From Pseudoclavibacter terrae (GTDB taxonomy: Bacteria; Actinomycetota; Actinomycetes; Actinomycetales; Microbacteriaceae), in contig NZ_WBJX01000002.1 of the NCBI RefSeq assembly GCF_008831075.1, positions 558,001 through 622,000 on the forward strand: a DNA stretch of 64,000 nucleotides, read 5' to 3'. Below the pieces are notes generated by a model. It was given only the letters and a program-made list of their open reading frames with translations, searched no databases and was not told the origin of the DNA. Position numbers and translations under genes: made by a program. Of this stretch, positions 9,085 through 17,742 are shown one piece after another (the stretch's first letter is position 1; every line of letters starts with the position of its first letter).

Positions 9085-10002
9085 CTACCAGCCGCGCTCT
9101 GCGAGGCGGTGGGGGGCAGCCAGGTCGGAGACGTTGATGCCGACCATGGCCTCGCCGAGCCCGCGCGAGGCGGCCGCGATGACGGCCGGGTCGTCGAACG
9201 CGGTGGTCGCCTTCACGATCGCGGCGGCACGCTGGGCTGGGTTGCCGGACTTGAAGATGCCGGAGCCGACGAAGACGCCGTCGGCACCGAGCTGCATCAT
9301 CATGGCCGCGTCGGCGGGCGTCGCGACGCCTCCGGCGGTGAAGAGCACGACGGGCAGCTTGCCGGTCTCAGCGATCTCGCGCACCAGCTCGTACGGCGCC
9401 TGCAGCTCCTTCGCGGCGACGTAGAGCTCGTCGCGGGTCATGGAGGTGAGGGCCGCGACCTCGCCGCGGATCTTTCGGATGTGCTTGGTCGCCTCGGAGA
9501 CGTCGCCCGTACCGGCCTCGCCCTTGGAGCGGATCATCGCGGCGCCCTCGTTGATGCGACGAAGGGCCTCACCGAGGTTCGTGGCGCCGCAGACGAATGG
9601 CGTCGTGAACTGCCACTTGTCGATGTGGTTCACGTAGTCGGCAGGGCTCAGCACCTCGGACTCGTCGATGTAGTCGACGTCGAGGGCCTGCAGCACCTGA
9701 GCCTCGACGAAGTGCCCGATGCGGGCCTTCGCCATGACCGGGATGGAGACCTCGGCGATGATGCTCTCGATGAGGTCCGGGTCGCTCATGCGCGCGACGC
9801 CGCCCTGCGCGCGGATGTCGGCGGGTACGCGCTCGAGGGCCATGACGGCGACGGCACCCGCGTCCTCGGCGATGCGGGCCTGCTCGGCCGTGACGACGTC
9901 CATGATCACGCCGCCCTTGAGCATCTCGGCGAGTCCGCGCTTGACGCGGTTCGAGCCGACGGTTCCGTCGGCCCCGACAGGGGTGGCAGTGCGTTCGCTC
10001 AT
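9085..10002 (-). CDS. pdxS: Pyridoxal 5'-phosphate synthase subunit PdxS
   Basis: Synthase subunit that combines ribose 5-phosphate, glyceraldehyde 3-phosphate and ammonia into pyridoxal phosphate, forming a dodecamer with PdxT. The 305-residue (beta/alpha)8 barrel shows [10 protein letters not shown]-like and [18 protein letters not shown] blocks, the catalytic lysine in [11 protein letters not shown], and [30 protein letters not shown] near the end (written in part). The ATG at 10002 follows TAAGGA. No MocR-type pdxR regulator is adjacent. Confidence 0.97.
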   Translation of the reverse strand: MSERTATPVGADGTVGSNRVKRGLAEMLKGGVIMDVVTAEQARIAEDAGAVAVMALERVPADIRAQGGVARMSDPDLIESIIAEVSIPVMAKARIGHFVEAQVLQALDVDYIDESEVLSPADYVNHIDKWQFTTPFVCGATNLGEALRRINEGAAMIRSKGEAGTGDVSEATKHIRKIRGEVAALTSMTRDELYVAAKELQAPYELVREIAETGKLPVVLFTAGGVATPADAAMMMQLGADGVFVGSGIFKSGNPAQRAAAIVKATTAFDDPAVIAAASRGLGEAMVGINVSDLAAPHRLAERGW

Positions 10003-10061
10003 GATGTCCTTAGTCTCCGCGTGCAGTCAGTGCGAGGCGGTTCGGGTGTGAAGTGTGCTCA

Positions 10062-10106
10062 AGTGTAGACGCGGCGCAGCCCCCGCATGGTTGGGCGAGT
10101 GCCCAA
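10062..10106 (-). promoter_or_regulatory. pdxS upstream region: -10-like hexamer and small inverted repeat
   Basis: Between the HIT gene and pdxS, TACACT (10062-10067, minus strand) could be a -10 element about 60 bases before pdxS, though no good -35 is seen. A 6-bp inverted repeat, TTGGGC/GCCCAA (10091-10106, four-base spacer), lies just past the HIT stop and may be a weak terminator or an operator. Confidence 0.3.
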
Positions 10107-10121
10107 TGAAAACGCTGGATG

Positions 10122-10694
10122 TCAGGCCCGCGGCCAAGCATCCGCCAGCGCCTGCCTCGTCTCTCCGAGGAGGGATGGGAACGCCTTCGTCTTCGCGATG
10201 ATCGGGAAGAAGTTGGCGTCGAACTGCCACCGCGGCACGATGTGCTGGTGCAGGTGGCCAGCGATCCCAGCACCGGCCAGTCGGCCCTGGTTCATGCCGA
10301 TGTTGAAGCCGTCCACGTTCGAGACCTCACGCAGCACGCGCATCGCGGTCTGCGTGAGGTGCGCGATCTCGAGCACCTCGTCCTCCGTGGCCTCGTCGTA
10401 CATCGCGACGTGGCGGTAGGGGCAGACGAGCAGGTGTCCCGAGTTGTACGGGTACAGGTTCATGACCACGAACGCGTGCTCGCCCCTGGCCACGATGAGC
10501 GACTTCTCGTCATCCATCGTGGGCCCGACGCAGAACGGGCAGGCGTCCGCGGCCGGGTCCTGTCCGTCCTGGATGTACGCCATCCGGTGCGGCGTCCAGA
10601 GACGCTGGAATGAGTCGGGCACCCCAGCGAAGTCGGTGGAGGGCTCGATCTCGAGACCGTCCAGTTCGCCTTCCGGGAACCCGAGGGCGCTCAT
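10122..10694 (-). CDS. HIT-domain protein, Ap4A phosphorylase-like
   Basis: Histidine-triad nucleotide-binding protein of 190 residues with the triad [11 protein letters not shown] near residue 150 and a CPFC pair near residue 52 typical of the longer HIT proteins. In Mycobacterium the thrS-linked HIT protein (Rv2613c) is a diadenosine-tetraphosphate phosphorylase; position and length here suggest the same role, by inference. The ATG at 10694 overlaps the thrS stop by four bases (ATGA), so the two are translationally coupled. Threonyl-tRNA synthetase is itself a source of Ap4A-type by-products, which makes the pairing functionally sensible. Confidence 0.9.
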   Translation of the reverse strand: MSALGFPEGELDGLEIEPSTDFAGVPDSFQRLWTPHRMAYIQDGQDPAADACPFCVGPTMDDEKSLIVARGEHAFVVMNLYPYNSGHLLVCPYRHVAMYDEATEDEVLEIAHLTQTAMRVLREVSNVDGFNIGMNQGRLAGAGIAGHLHQHIVPRWQFDANFFPIIAKTKAFPSLLGETRQALADAWPRA

Positions 10695-12718
10695 GCCAGG
10701 TCTTCTGCCGTGTTGACGAGCAGGTGCTCGTCGACGGCCCCCCGGACGAGACGGATCGCGTCCTCGATCGGGACGCCGTTGCGCTGCGTGCCGTCGCGGA
10801 ACCGGAACGAGACCGTCTTGGCCGCGCGGTCGTCCTCGCCGGCGATGAGCTGGAACGGCACCTTCGCCTTGGTGTGGTTGCGGATCTTCTTGGGCATGCG
10901 GTCGTCTGAGGCATCGAGCTCGGCGCGAACGCCGTGCGAACGCAGCTCGTCGACGATGGTCTGCAGGTAGTCCCCGTACTGCTCGGCGACGGGGATGGCC
11001 ACGAGCTGGACCGGCGAGAGCCAGACCGGGAACGCACCGGCGTAGTGCTCGACGAGCACGCCGAAGAAGCGCTCGATCGAGCCGAAGAGCGCACGGTGGA
11101 TCATGACGGGCCGCTGACGGGTGCCGTCTGGGGCCGCGTACTCCATGTCGAAGAGCTCGGGCAGATTGAAGTCGAGCTGGATGGTCGACATCTGCCACGT
11201 GCGACCGATGGCGTCTCGCGCCTGCACGGAGATCTTGGGCCCGTAGAACGCTGCTCCGCCCGGATCCGGCACCAGGTCGAGTCCTGACGCGGTCGCGACC
11301 TCCTCGAGCGTGCGAGTCGCTTCCTCCCAGGTGGCGTCGTCTCCGACGAACTTCTCCGGGTTCTTCGTCGACAGCTCGAGGTAGAAGTCGTCGAGACCGT
11401 AGTCCTTGAGGAGCGAGAGCACGAACTTGAGAGTCCTCGACAGCTCATCCCGCATCTGCTCACGGGTGCAGTAGATGTGCGCATCGTCCTGCGTGAAGCC
11501 GCGCGCACGAGTCAGCCCGTGCACGACCCCGGACTTCTCCATGCGGTAGACGGTGCCGAACTCGAACATGCGCAGCGGCAGCTCGCGGTACGAGTGCGCG
11601 CCCTGGTTGTAGATCAGGTTGTGCATGGGGCAGTTCATGGGCTTCAGGTAGTAGTCCTGGCCCTGCTTCGTGACGTTGCCCACCTCGTCGACTTCCTCGT
11701 CGATGCGCATCGGGGGGTACATTCCGTCGCGATACCAGTCGAGGTGGCCCGAGATCTCGTAGAGTCGCCCCTTCGTGATGTGCGGGGTCGACACGAAGCT
11801 GTACCCCTCCTGCACGTGGCGCTTGCGGGAGTGCTCCTCCATCTCGAGCTTAATGATGCCGCCCTTGGGGTGGAAGACCGGAAGACCGGAGCCGAGCTCG
11901 TCCGGGAAGCTGAACAGGTCGAGCTCACGACCGAGGCGACGGTGGTCGCGCTTCATGGCCTCCTCGATGCGCTCCTTGTACGCGCGCAGCTCGTCTTTCG
12001 TCGGCCAGGCGGTGCCGTAGATGCGCTGCAGCTGAGGGTTCTTCTCTGACCCGCGCCAGTAGGCGGCAGCAGAGCGGAGGATGGCGAAGCCGTTGCTGAG
12101 CATGCGAGTCGACGGCACGTGCGGGCCTCGGCAGAGGTCCTTCCAGTAGACCTCGCCGGTCTTCGGGTCGACGTTGTCGTAGATGGTGAGCTCGCCCGCC
12201 CCGACCTCGACGGACTCGTTGTCCGCGTTCGCGCCGGTGCCCTTGATGTTGATGAGCTCGAGCTTGTACGGCTCGTTCGCGAGTTCCGCTCGAGCCTCGT
12301 CATCGGTGACGACGCGACGTACGAAGCGCTGCCCCTGACGCTGGATGCGCTGGGCCTCCTTCTCGATGGCCTTGAGGTCCTCAGGGGTGAACGGGGTCTC
12401 GACGTCGAAGTCGTAGTAGAAGCCATCGGTGATGGGCGGACCGATACCGAGCCTGGCGTCAGGGTTGATCTTCTGCACGGCCTGCGCGATGACGTGCGCG
12501 GCGGAGTGGCGGAGGATGCTCAGCCCCTCTTCGCTGTCGATCGTGACCGGCTCTGCGACTGCGCCGTCCGGTACCTCGCGGGCGAGGTCCACGAGTTCCC
12601 CGTCCAGCTTCATCGCGACGACGGAGCGGTCGGTGAAGAGCTCGAATCCGGTGGTCGTCGCGCCGCCGGCATCGCTCTGGCGGGGTTCGGTCTCGAGGTC
12701 AACGGGATCGCTGGTCAC
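10691..12718 (-). CDS. thrS: Threonine--tRNA ligase
   Basis: Class II aminoacyl-tRNA synthetase charging tRNA-Thr. The 675-residue protein has an N-terminal TGS-like region (shortened), the editing domain with [11 protein letters not shown] and the downstream Cys-containing CRGPHVP, the catalytic core with [13 protein letters not shown] and [35 protein letters not shown] (written in part), motif 3 [11 protein letters not shown], and the anticodon-binding domain. The GTG at 12718 follows AAGGAG by four bases. A -10-like TAAAGT lies about 35 bases upstream. No T-box leader is present. Confidence 0.96.
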   Translation of the reverse strand: MTSDPVDLETEPRQSDAGGATTTGFELFTDRSVVAMKLDGELVDLAREVPDGAVAEPVTIDSEEGLSILRHSAAHVIAQAVQKINPDARLGIGPPITDGFYYDFDVETPFTPEDLKAIEKEAQRIQRQGQRFVRRVVTDDEARAELANEPYKLELINIKGTGANADNESVEVGAGELTIYDNVDPKTGEVYWKDLCRGPHVPSTRMLSNGFAILRSAAAYWRGSEKNPQLQRIYGTAWPTKDELRAYKERIEEAMKRDHRRLGRELDLFSFPDELGSGLPVFHPKGGIIKLEMEEHSRKRHVQEGYSFVSTPHITKGRLYEISGHLDWYRDGMYPPMRIDEEVDEVGNVTKQGQDYYLKPMNCPMHNLIYNQGAHSYRELPLRMFEFGTVYRMEKSGVVHGLTRARGFTQDDAHIYCTREQMRDELSRTLKFVLSLLKDYGLDDFYLELSTKNPEKFVGDDATWEEATRTLEEVATASGLDLVPDPGGAAFYGPKISVQARDAIGRTWQMSTIQLDFNLPELFDMEYAAPDGTRQRPVMIHRALFGSIERFFGVLVEHYAGAFPVWLSPVQLVAIPVAEQYGDYLQTIVDELRSHGVRAELDASDDRMPKKIRNHTKAKVPFQLIAGEDDRAAKTVSFRFRDGTQRNGVPIEDAIRLVRGAVDEHLLVNTAEDLA

Positions 12719-12752
12719 GATGCTCCTTGTCGTTAGGCATGAACAAGCGACC

Positions 12753-12758
12753 ACTTTA
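12753..12758 (-). promoter_or_regulatory. -10-like element of thrS-HIT operon
   Basis: TAAAGT on the minus strand, giving an expected leader of about 28 bases that contains the AAGGAG ribosome site of thrS. No convincing -35 was found at 16-18 bases. Confidence 0.4.
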
Positions 12759-12811
12759 TCGCGGCACCGGCTCACGCCGAGCACCGGTCGACGCGTGACG
12801 AACGAGTTCCC

Positions 12812-13228
12812 CTACTTCGCGGGACGGTTTCCCTTGGCGGTGAAGGTACCGATGTCCTCGGGCTCGTCCGAACTCGCCGACGTCGTCGTGGGCCGCTCCG
12901 AGTTCCCGGCAGGGTCCGTGCCCTCGGCACGAGCGGAGCTCTTCTTCTCTGAGGCGGCCGTGCCGTCCCTGCCGAGCGTGTCCACGAGGCTGTTCAGTGC
13001 GAGTAGCGCGAGTCGGATCTTCTGATGGTGTCGCCCGTCCGTCTTCACGTCGAGCTTCTCGGCCAGCTTCACCGCCTGCTCCTTGATGACGCTCTCGCGA
13101 CCGGTGACGACCTTCTTGAGTCCCGTGTGCACGGCCTGCACGCGCGCCCCCGAGTTCGCGGAATCGCGCACCCGGCCGCCCTTCGGCGCCCCTGCGTTCG
13201 CACCTGCGCTGTTGCCCGTCGAAGACAT
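12812..13228 (-). CDS. Small helical protein of unknown function
   Basis: A 138-residue protein that I do not recognise. The centre (about residues 25-85) is a charged, probably helical block with repeated Lys/Glu/Leu spacing ending in LALLALNSLVDTL; the ends are low-complexity Ser/Gly/Ala and Lys/Ser/Asp-rich. There is no membrane segment or signal peptide. The start is ATG 13228 preceded by GGAGG with four bases; the frame continues upstream to 13354, but the extra residues are Arg-rich and lack a ribosome site. It lies upstream of thrS and divergent from the desaturase gene. Confidence 0.75.
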   Translation of the reverse strand: MSSTGNSAGANAGAPKGGRVRDSANSGARVQAVHTGLKKVVTGRESVIKEQAVKLAEKLDVKTDGRHHQKIRLALLALNSLVDTLGRDGTAASEKKSSARAEGTDPAGNSERPTTTSASSDEPEDIGTFTAKGNRPAK

Positions 13229-13361
13229 GCTTCCTCCAAGTGCGCCAGTCGGCGCGATCCGTGATGGCAACAAGATACGCCGGATCGAGATACATCGCGT
13301 GTGAAGACGCTGGGTGACGCGACGCGTGCAGATACACAGCCAAGAGAGCGGCACATCCGGC

Positions 13362-13367
13362 TAGCCT
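13362..13367 (+). promoter_or_regulatory. -10-like element of the desaturase gene
   Basis: TAGCCT, with an expected transcription start near 13374. This puts the desaturase start (TTG 13393 or an alternative at 13438) in a short leader. Confidence 0.4.
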
Positions 13368-13392
13368 GAAGTCAGCGATCGGCGGACTGCCT

Positions 13393-14568
13393 TTGGCGAA
13401 CGGACAACCAAAGGTTGCTGATCGAGGGGACCCTCACATTACGACTTCATCTTCCGCGCTCCCCCAGGCCTCAGGCCCGCTTCAGGGTCTCGGCCGCGTC
13501 CGAACCACGAAGCCCCGCACACCGGGAGCGAAGTCCGTCACGCAGAGCTACAGCGCAGTGTCGAAGGTCATCCGTGAGATGGGCCTCCTCAAGCGCACTC
13601 GCTGGTTCTACGGAATGCTGGCTGCGGGCCTCCTCGTCGCACTGGGTGGCGCGATCACCGGCTTCATCCTGCTCGGCGACAGCTGGTTCCAGCTGCTCAT
13701 CGCCGCGGCTCTCGGCATCATCTTCACGCAGTTCGCATTCATCGCCCACGAGGCCTCGCATCGACAGGTGCTCGAGTCCGGCCCTGGCAATGACCGCCTC
13801 GGTCGCTTCCTCGCGGCTGGCGTCGTCGGCATGAGCTACAGCTGGTGGATGACGAAGCACACGAAGCACCACGTGAACCCGAACAAGATGGGCAAAGACC
13901 CTGACATCGACTTCGACACGATCTCCTTCACGGAGGAGGACGCCAGGAAGCAGACCGGGCTTCTCGCGCTCATCACGCGCAAGCAGGGTTACCTCTTCTT
14001 CCCGCTGCTCACGTTCGAGGGCTACAACCTGCACTTCCGCTCGATCAAGTCGCTCTTCACGCGCCAGCCGATCAAGGGTCGCTGGGTCGAGTTCACGATG
14101 ATCGCCGTGCGCTTCGCGATCTACTTCGGTGCCATCTTCTGGCTCCTCCCCCTCGGTATGGCCTTCGCGTTCGTGGCCGTGCAGATGGCCGTCTTCGGTG
14201 TGTACATGGGCGCCTCGTTCGCGCCCAATCACAAGGGCATGCCGATCATCCCGGCCGATGTCAAGATGGACTTCTTCAGCAAGCAGGTGCTCACGTCCCG
14301 CAACGTCAGCGGCGGCTGGTGGGCGAGCGCACTCATGGGTGGCCTCAACTACCAGGTCGAGCACCACCTCTTCCCGAGCATGCCTCGTCCGCACCTCGCT
14401 CGGGCCCGCGAGATCATCCGCGAGCACTGCCAGAACCTCGACGTTCCGTACACCGAGACGACGCTCATCAAGTCGTACGGCATCGTGATCGAGTACTTGA
14501 ACCGCGTCGGACTGCAGGCACGCGACCCGTTCGACTGCCCGCTCGTCAACCAGTTCCGTCGCGTCTGA
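13393..14568 (+). CDS. Membrane fatty-acid (acyl-lipid) desaturase
   Basis: Di-iron membrane desaturase that introduces a double bond in membrane acyl chains. All three histidine boxes are present: HEASH, HTKHH and QVEHH, the last with Gln in first position as in front-end (delta-5/6-like) desaturases. Four membrane helices are visible (around FYGMLAAGLLVALGGAITG, FQLLIAAALGIIFTQFAFI, and two near residues 225-265). The start is uncertain: TTG 13393 gives 391 residues but has no ribosome site, whereas an ATT at 13438 follows GAGGGG and would start MTTSSSALPQ, much like relatives. A strong terminator follows. Confidence 0.93.
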   Translation: MANGQPKVADRGDPHITTSSSALPQASGPLQGLGRVRTTKPRTPGAKSVTQSYSAVSKVIREMGLLKRTRWFYGMLAAGLLVALGGAITGFILLGDSWFQLLIAAALGIIFTQFAFIAHEASHRQVLESGPGNDRLGRFLAAGVVGMSYSWWMTKHTKHHVNPNKMGKDPDIDFDTISFTEEDARKQTGLLALITRKQGYLFFPLLTFEGYNLHFRSIKSLFTRQPIKGRWVEFTMIAVRFAIYFGAIFWLLPLGMAFAFVAVQMAVFGVYMGASFAPNHKGMPIIPADVKMDFFSKQVLTSRNVSGGWWASALMGGLNYQVEHHLFPSMPRPHLARAREIIREHCQNLDVPYTETTLIKSYGIVIEYLNRVGLQARDPFDCPLVNQFRRV

Positions 14569-14585
14569 TCTGAGCACACGCACGT

Positions 14586-14620
14586 CGAAGGCCCACCCGG
14601 GTGATCCGGGTGGGCCTTCG
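14586..14620 (+). terminator. Rho-independent terminator after desaturase
   Basis: A perfect 15-bp stem (arms 14586-14600 and 14606-14620) with a GTGAT loop, 18 bases past the desaturase stop, followed by TCGTCG rather than a clean T-run. Confidence 0.85.
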
Positions 14621-14650
14621 TCGTCGCTCCTCCTAGTCAGCACCTGATAT

Positions 14651-14683
14651 CTATTCGTAAATCTACGAATAGAGGCGTATGCT
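14651..14683 (+). promoter_or_regulatory. Palindromic operator and leaderless promoter of the NAD-salvage operon
   Basis: A perfect palindrome with 9-bp arms CTATTCGTA (14651-14659) and TACGAATAG (14664-14672) separated by AATC covers the position expected for the -35 element. TATGCT (14678-14683) is a good -10, six bases before the ATG at 14690, so the message is probably leaderless. Overlap with the promoter fits repression. The regulator encoded by the third gene of the operon (NrtR-like) is the obvious candidate, by inference. Confidence 0.75.
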
Positions 14684-14689
14684 CGAGTC

Positions 14690-15532
14690 ATGAGCATCCA
14701 CTTCCAAGCACAGATGCCTTCCGGCTGGAAGGCCACGAGCGCCATCCGCACCATGCGCTTCCCAGGTGGCGAGGTCTCCCTCGTCGTCCCCGACGCCCTC
14801 GACGAGGTGCCCGCCTACGCCACCGTCACAGGTGCAGACCCGGCTGATCTCGTTGCCCTCGGCATGTGGGCCGACTACGCCCACGGTCTCGGGCACCGCG
14901 CCGTCGCCCTCCTCCCCTACCTGCCCGCGGCCCGGGCCGACCGCGGCGTGCCGTTCGGTGCGAAGGTCTACGCCGAGCTCATCAACAGCTTCCGACTCGA
15001 CCAGGTGATCGTCTTCGACCCGCACTCCCAGGTCGCGCCCGCGATGATCGACAACGTCAAGGTCGTCGGCTCGGCACCGTACGTCCGTCGCGCCACGATC
15101 GGTCGCGTCGGTGGCACCCACGACTTCGTCGGCGTCGTCGCCCCGGATGCGGGCGCGGTCCGCCGCGCACAGGCTGCGGCGACTGCGCTGCACCTCCCGC
15201 TGTACCGCGCCGAGAAGCACCGCGACTTCGCGACAGGCCGCCTCTCCGGATTCAGCTGCGAGCAGCTGCCGGCAGAAGGGCGCCTGCTGGTCGTCGACGA
15301 CATCTGCGACGGAGGCGGCACCTTCAGGGGCCTCGCGGAGGCCACTGGCCTGACGCGAGAGCGCCTCGCCCTGTTCGTGAGCCACGGCGTCTTCTCCGGC
15401 GACGCGCCAGCGCTCCGCGAGCACTTCGCGGAGATCATCACGACTGACTCGCACCCGGGCGCCTCCCGCGAGGGCGTGGCCACCAAGGTGCTCTCCATCC
15501 GCAACATCCTCGCCCCCTTCGTCGAGCGCTGA
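14690..15532 (+). CDS. PRPP-synthetase-like protein of NAD-salvage operon
   Basis: A 280-residue relative of ribose-phosphate pyrophosphokinase, shorter than canonical Prs (about 310-320). It keeps the core motifs: LLPYLPAARADRG (cf. PYFGYARQDRK), FDPHS (cf. DLHA), VVAPDAGAVRRA and a PRPP loop VVDDICDGGGTF, in which CDGGG replaces the usual DTAGT. Family logic suggests supply of phosphoribosyl pyrophosphate to the adjacent nicotinamide phosphoribosyltransferase. Homologues in phage NAD-reconstitution systems act on ADP-ribose instead, and sequence inspection alone cannot exclude that. The start ATG lies directly at the predicted transcription start. Confidence 0.85.
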   Translation: MSIHFQAQMPSGWKATSAIRTMRFPGGEVSLVVPDALDEVPAYATVTGADPADLVALGMWADYAHGLGHRAVALLPYLPAARADRGVPFGAKVYAELINSFRLDQVIVFDPHSQVAPAMIDNVKVVGSAPYVRRATIGRVGGTHDFVGVVAPDAGAVRRAQAAATALHLPLYRAEKHRDFATGRLSGFSCEQLPAEGRLLVVDDICDGGGTFRGLAEATGLTRERLALFVSHGVFSGDAPALREHFAEIITTDSHPGASREGVATKVLSIRNILAPFVER

Positions 15533-15577
15533 ACCGCGCAACGACGACCTGGACCTCGCCATCAGAAAGGCATGACC

Positions 15578-17059
15578 ATGAACTTCACGGCAATCGCTCC
15601 CCTCTTCCAGACGGACGCGTACAAGCTCGGCCACCTGCAGCAGTACGGACTCGCGGGGAACGTCATGGGCGTCTACTCCAACTACACGAACCGCGGATCC
15701 CGCATCGCGGACATCGGGGCCGTCGTGCACTTCGGGCTCCAGGCGTTCCTCGAGCGCTACACGGAGTCCTTCCGAGTGTTCTTCGACGCGGATGAGGACG
15801 AGGTCTGCGCGGCCTACGAGACGCGACTCGCGCGCATCCTCGGCCCGAACACGATCGGGAGCGCGCATATCCGCGCACTGCACCGTCTCGGCTTCCTGCC
15901 CCTGCGCTTCTGCGCGGTCCCAGAAGGCACGGCGGTGCCGCTGCGCATTCCGAGCTTCACCATCGAGAACACGCACCCCGACTTCTTCTGGCTGACCAAC
16001 TACGTCGAGACGGTGCTGAGCGCGGAGATCTGGCAGGCCTCCACGACCGCGACCCTCGCCAGGGCGATGCGCGAGACGCTCGAGGTCGCGGCGACCAGGA
16101 CGGGCACGCCGGCGGCGGCCGTCGACTGGCAGGGACACGACTTCTCCTACCGCGGGATGTCCTCCAACGAGACTGCGGCGATGAGCGGCGCAGCGCACCT
16201 GCTGAGCTTCACGGGAACCGACTCTCTCGTGTCCATCGACTGGATCGAGCGGCACTACGGCGGCGAGTTCGTCGCGGGGAGCGTCCCGGCGACCGAGCAC
16301 TCCGTGATGTGCGCCGGCATCGCCACGGTCGGCGAGCGGGAGCTGTTCGAGCGGCTCCTCCACCTGTACCCGAGCGGCATCGTCTCCGTGGTCTCCGACA
16401 CGTTTGACCTCTGGCGCGTCCTCACCGAGTACCTGCCCGCCCTCAAGCAGGAGGTGCTCGCGCGTGACGGAAAGCTCGTCGTCCGGCCGGATTCCGGCGA
16501 TCCCGTTGACATCCTCTGCGGTATCGAGGACGAGGGCCGGGACGTCAGCACGGCCGAGCGGAAGGGGGTCATCGAGCTCCTCTGGGACACGTTCGGCGGC
16601 ACCGTGAACGCCGCGGGCTTCCGGGAGCTCGACCCCCACATCGGCGCCATCTACGGCGACTCCATCACCCGCGAGCGGGCTGTGCGCATCACGGAGCGAC
16701 TCGCTGCGAAGGGCTTCGCGTCTGGAAACGTCGTGTTCGGCATGGGAAGCTTCGGGTACCAGTACCAGACCAGGGACACGTTCATGTCCGCGATCAAGGC
16801 GACGTGGATTCGAGTCGATGGTCGCGGTGTCGACATCCGGAAGGACCCAGTGACCGACAGCGGAACGAAGAAGAGCGCGACGGGGCGACTCGCCGTCGTT
16901 CGAGACGCAGAAGCTCGGATGCGCCTCATCGAGCGCGCCACGCCCGTGGAGGAGGCTGAGTCCCTGCTGCAGACCGTGTGGGAGGACGGCGCGTTCGTTC
17001 GCCGTCAGACGTTCTCTGAAGTCCGCGCGGTGCTCGCCCAGCAGACGGTGCTGCGTTGA
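15578..17059 (+). CDS. nadV: Nicotinamide phosphoribosyltransferase (NadV/NAMPT family)
   Basis: Converts nicotinamide and PRPP to NMN, the first step of NAD salvage without deamidation. The 493-residue length matches NAMPT. Family landmarks are PLFQTDAYKLGHLQQY at the start, GHDFSYRGMSSNETAAMSG, SVVSDTFDLW, VVRPDSGDPVDIL and VFGMGSFGYQYQTRDT. I chose ATG 15578 because AAAGG is seven bases before it; the ATG at 15572 is only one base from that site. It lies 45 bases after the PRPP-synthetase-like gene and overlaps the next start by four bases. A nicotinamide-ADP-ribose transferase role is the main alternative. Confidence 0.93.
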   Translation: MNFTAIAPLFQTDAYKLGHLQQYGLAGNVMGVYSNYTNRGSRIADIGAVVHFGLQAFLERYTESFRVFFDADEDEVCAAYETRLARILGPNTIGSAHIRALHRLGFLPLRFCAVPEGTAVPLRIPSFTIENTHPDFFWLTNYVETVLSAEIWQASTTATLARAMRETLEVAATRTGTPAAAVDWQGHDFSYRGMSSNETAAMSGAAHLLSFTGTDSLVSIDWIERHYGGEFVAGSVPATEHSVMCAGIATVGERELFERLLHLYPSGIVSVVSDTFDLWRVLTEYLPALKQEVLARDGKLVVRPDSGDPVDILCGIEDEGRDVSTAERKGVIELLWDTFGGTVNAAGFRELDPHIGAIYGDSITRERAVRITERLAAKGFASGNVVFGMGSFGYQYQTRDTFMSAIKATWIRVDGRGVDIRKDPVTDSGTKKSATGRLAVVRDAEARMRLIERATPVEEAESLLQTVWEDGAFVRRQTFSEVRAVLAQQTVLR

Positions 17060-17685
17060 GCAGAGCATACGATCAGCCGCTCGTCGCGATGGATGCACTG
17101 CCCGTGCGCTATCGCGACGAACGGCTGGAGTTCGGTCTGGCGGTGCGACAGTACGACCCGCATGCCGGCGTCGAGGCCCTTCCGGGGGTGCTCCTCCTCG
17201 CGGGCGAGCACGGGCCGGGCCCAGTGCTGCGTGCGATGCGCACGAAAGCCGGTATCCCGGAACCGGAGGTGCGGTTCACCCGCCAGCTCGGCTGGTTCGA
17301 CGGCACCATGCGCGACCCGCGCAGCGCGACGATCTCCCTCGCGAGTCTCGTGTTCCTCGAACCGGGTGCCCGGGCCGGCGAACTGGTCTGGCATCCGCTC
17401 GACGACGTGCCGCGCCTGCCCTTCGACCACACGGTGATCGTCGAGGCGGCGCGTGTGCGGCTCGGTGAGATCGTCTGGCGGGACTGGGAGATCACGCGAG
17501 CACTGCTCGGCGAGAAATTCACCTCCGGCACGGCCCTCGCGCTCGGTGCAGCGCTGGAGTCGGAGCCGTACGATCGCCCGAACTTCCGACGCTGGCTCGA
17601 GGGAACCGGTGTCGTGCGGGTCACCACCGACACGACGGGCGTCAAGCTGAGGGGCCGCACGACCGTGTGGGAGTGGAGCGACTGA
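17056..17685 (+). CDS. nrtR: NrtR-like Nudix/winged-helix regulator
   Basis: A 209-residue protein with an N-terminal Nudix-like domain (LPVRYRDERLEFGLAVRQYD through the LVFLEPGA region) and a C-terminal winged-helix part (ITRALLGEKFTSG, RTTVWEW), the layout of NrtR repressors of NAD metabolism. The catalytic Nudix box GX5EX7REUXEEXGU is not recognisable, as in many NrtR proteins that only sense ADP-ribose or NAD. TTG 17056 overlaps the nadV stop (TTGA); ATG 17089 is an alternative. Linkage to nadV and the upstream palindrome supports autoregulation. A Nudix hydrolase role is less likely. Confidence 0.75.
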   Translation: MSRAYDQPLVAMDALPVRYRDERLEFGLAVRQYDPHAGVEALPGVLLLAGEHGPGPVLRAMRTKAGIPEPEVRFTRQLGWFDGTMRDPRSATISLASLVFLEPGARAGELVWHPLDDVPRLPFDHTVIVEAARVRLGEIVWRDWEITRALLGEKFTSGTALALGAALESEPYDRPNFRRWLEGTGVVRVTTDTTGVKLRGRTTVWEWSD

Positions 17686-17742
17686 GTTCTCGGCCGTCGG
17701 CTGCACCGCGTCTTGCGGAGTCTGCCAGGCAGCGCGGAGAGG

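Noticed and set aside
12719-12811. T-box riboswitch upstream of thrS
   Set aside because: Only about 90 bases separate the genes and neither the specifier loop nor the T-box sequence is visible.
14663-17098. Open frame of 811 codons on the minus strand opposite the NAD operon
   Set aside because: Antisense shadow; composition is Arg/Asp/Glu/His-rich without family motifs and it runs through three well-supported genes.
14690-17685. NAD operon as part of a prophage
   Set aside because: No phage structural, integrase or lysis genes nearby; flanks are ordinary chromosomal genes and a clean terminator precedes it.
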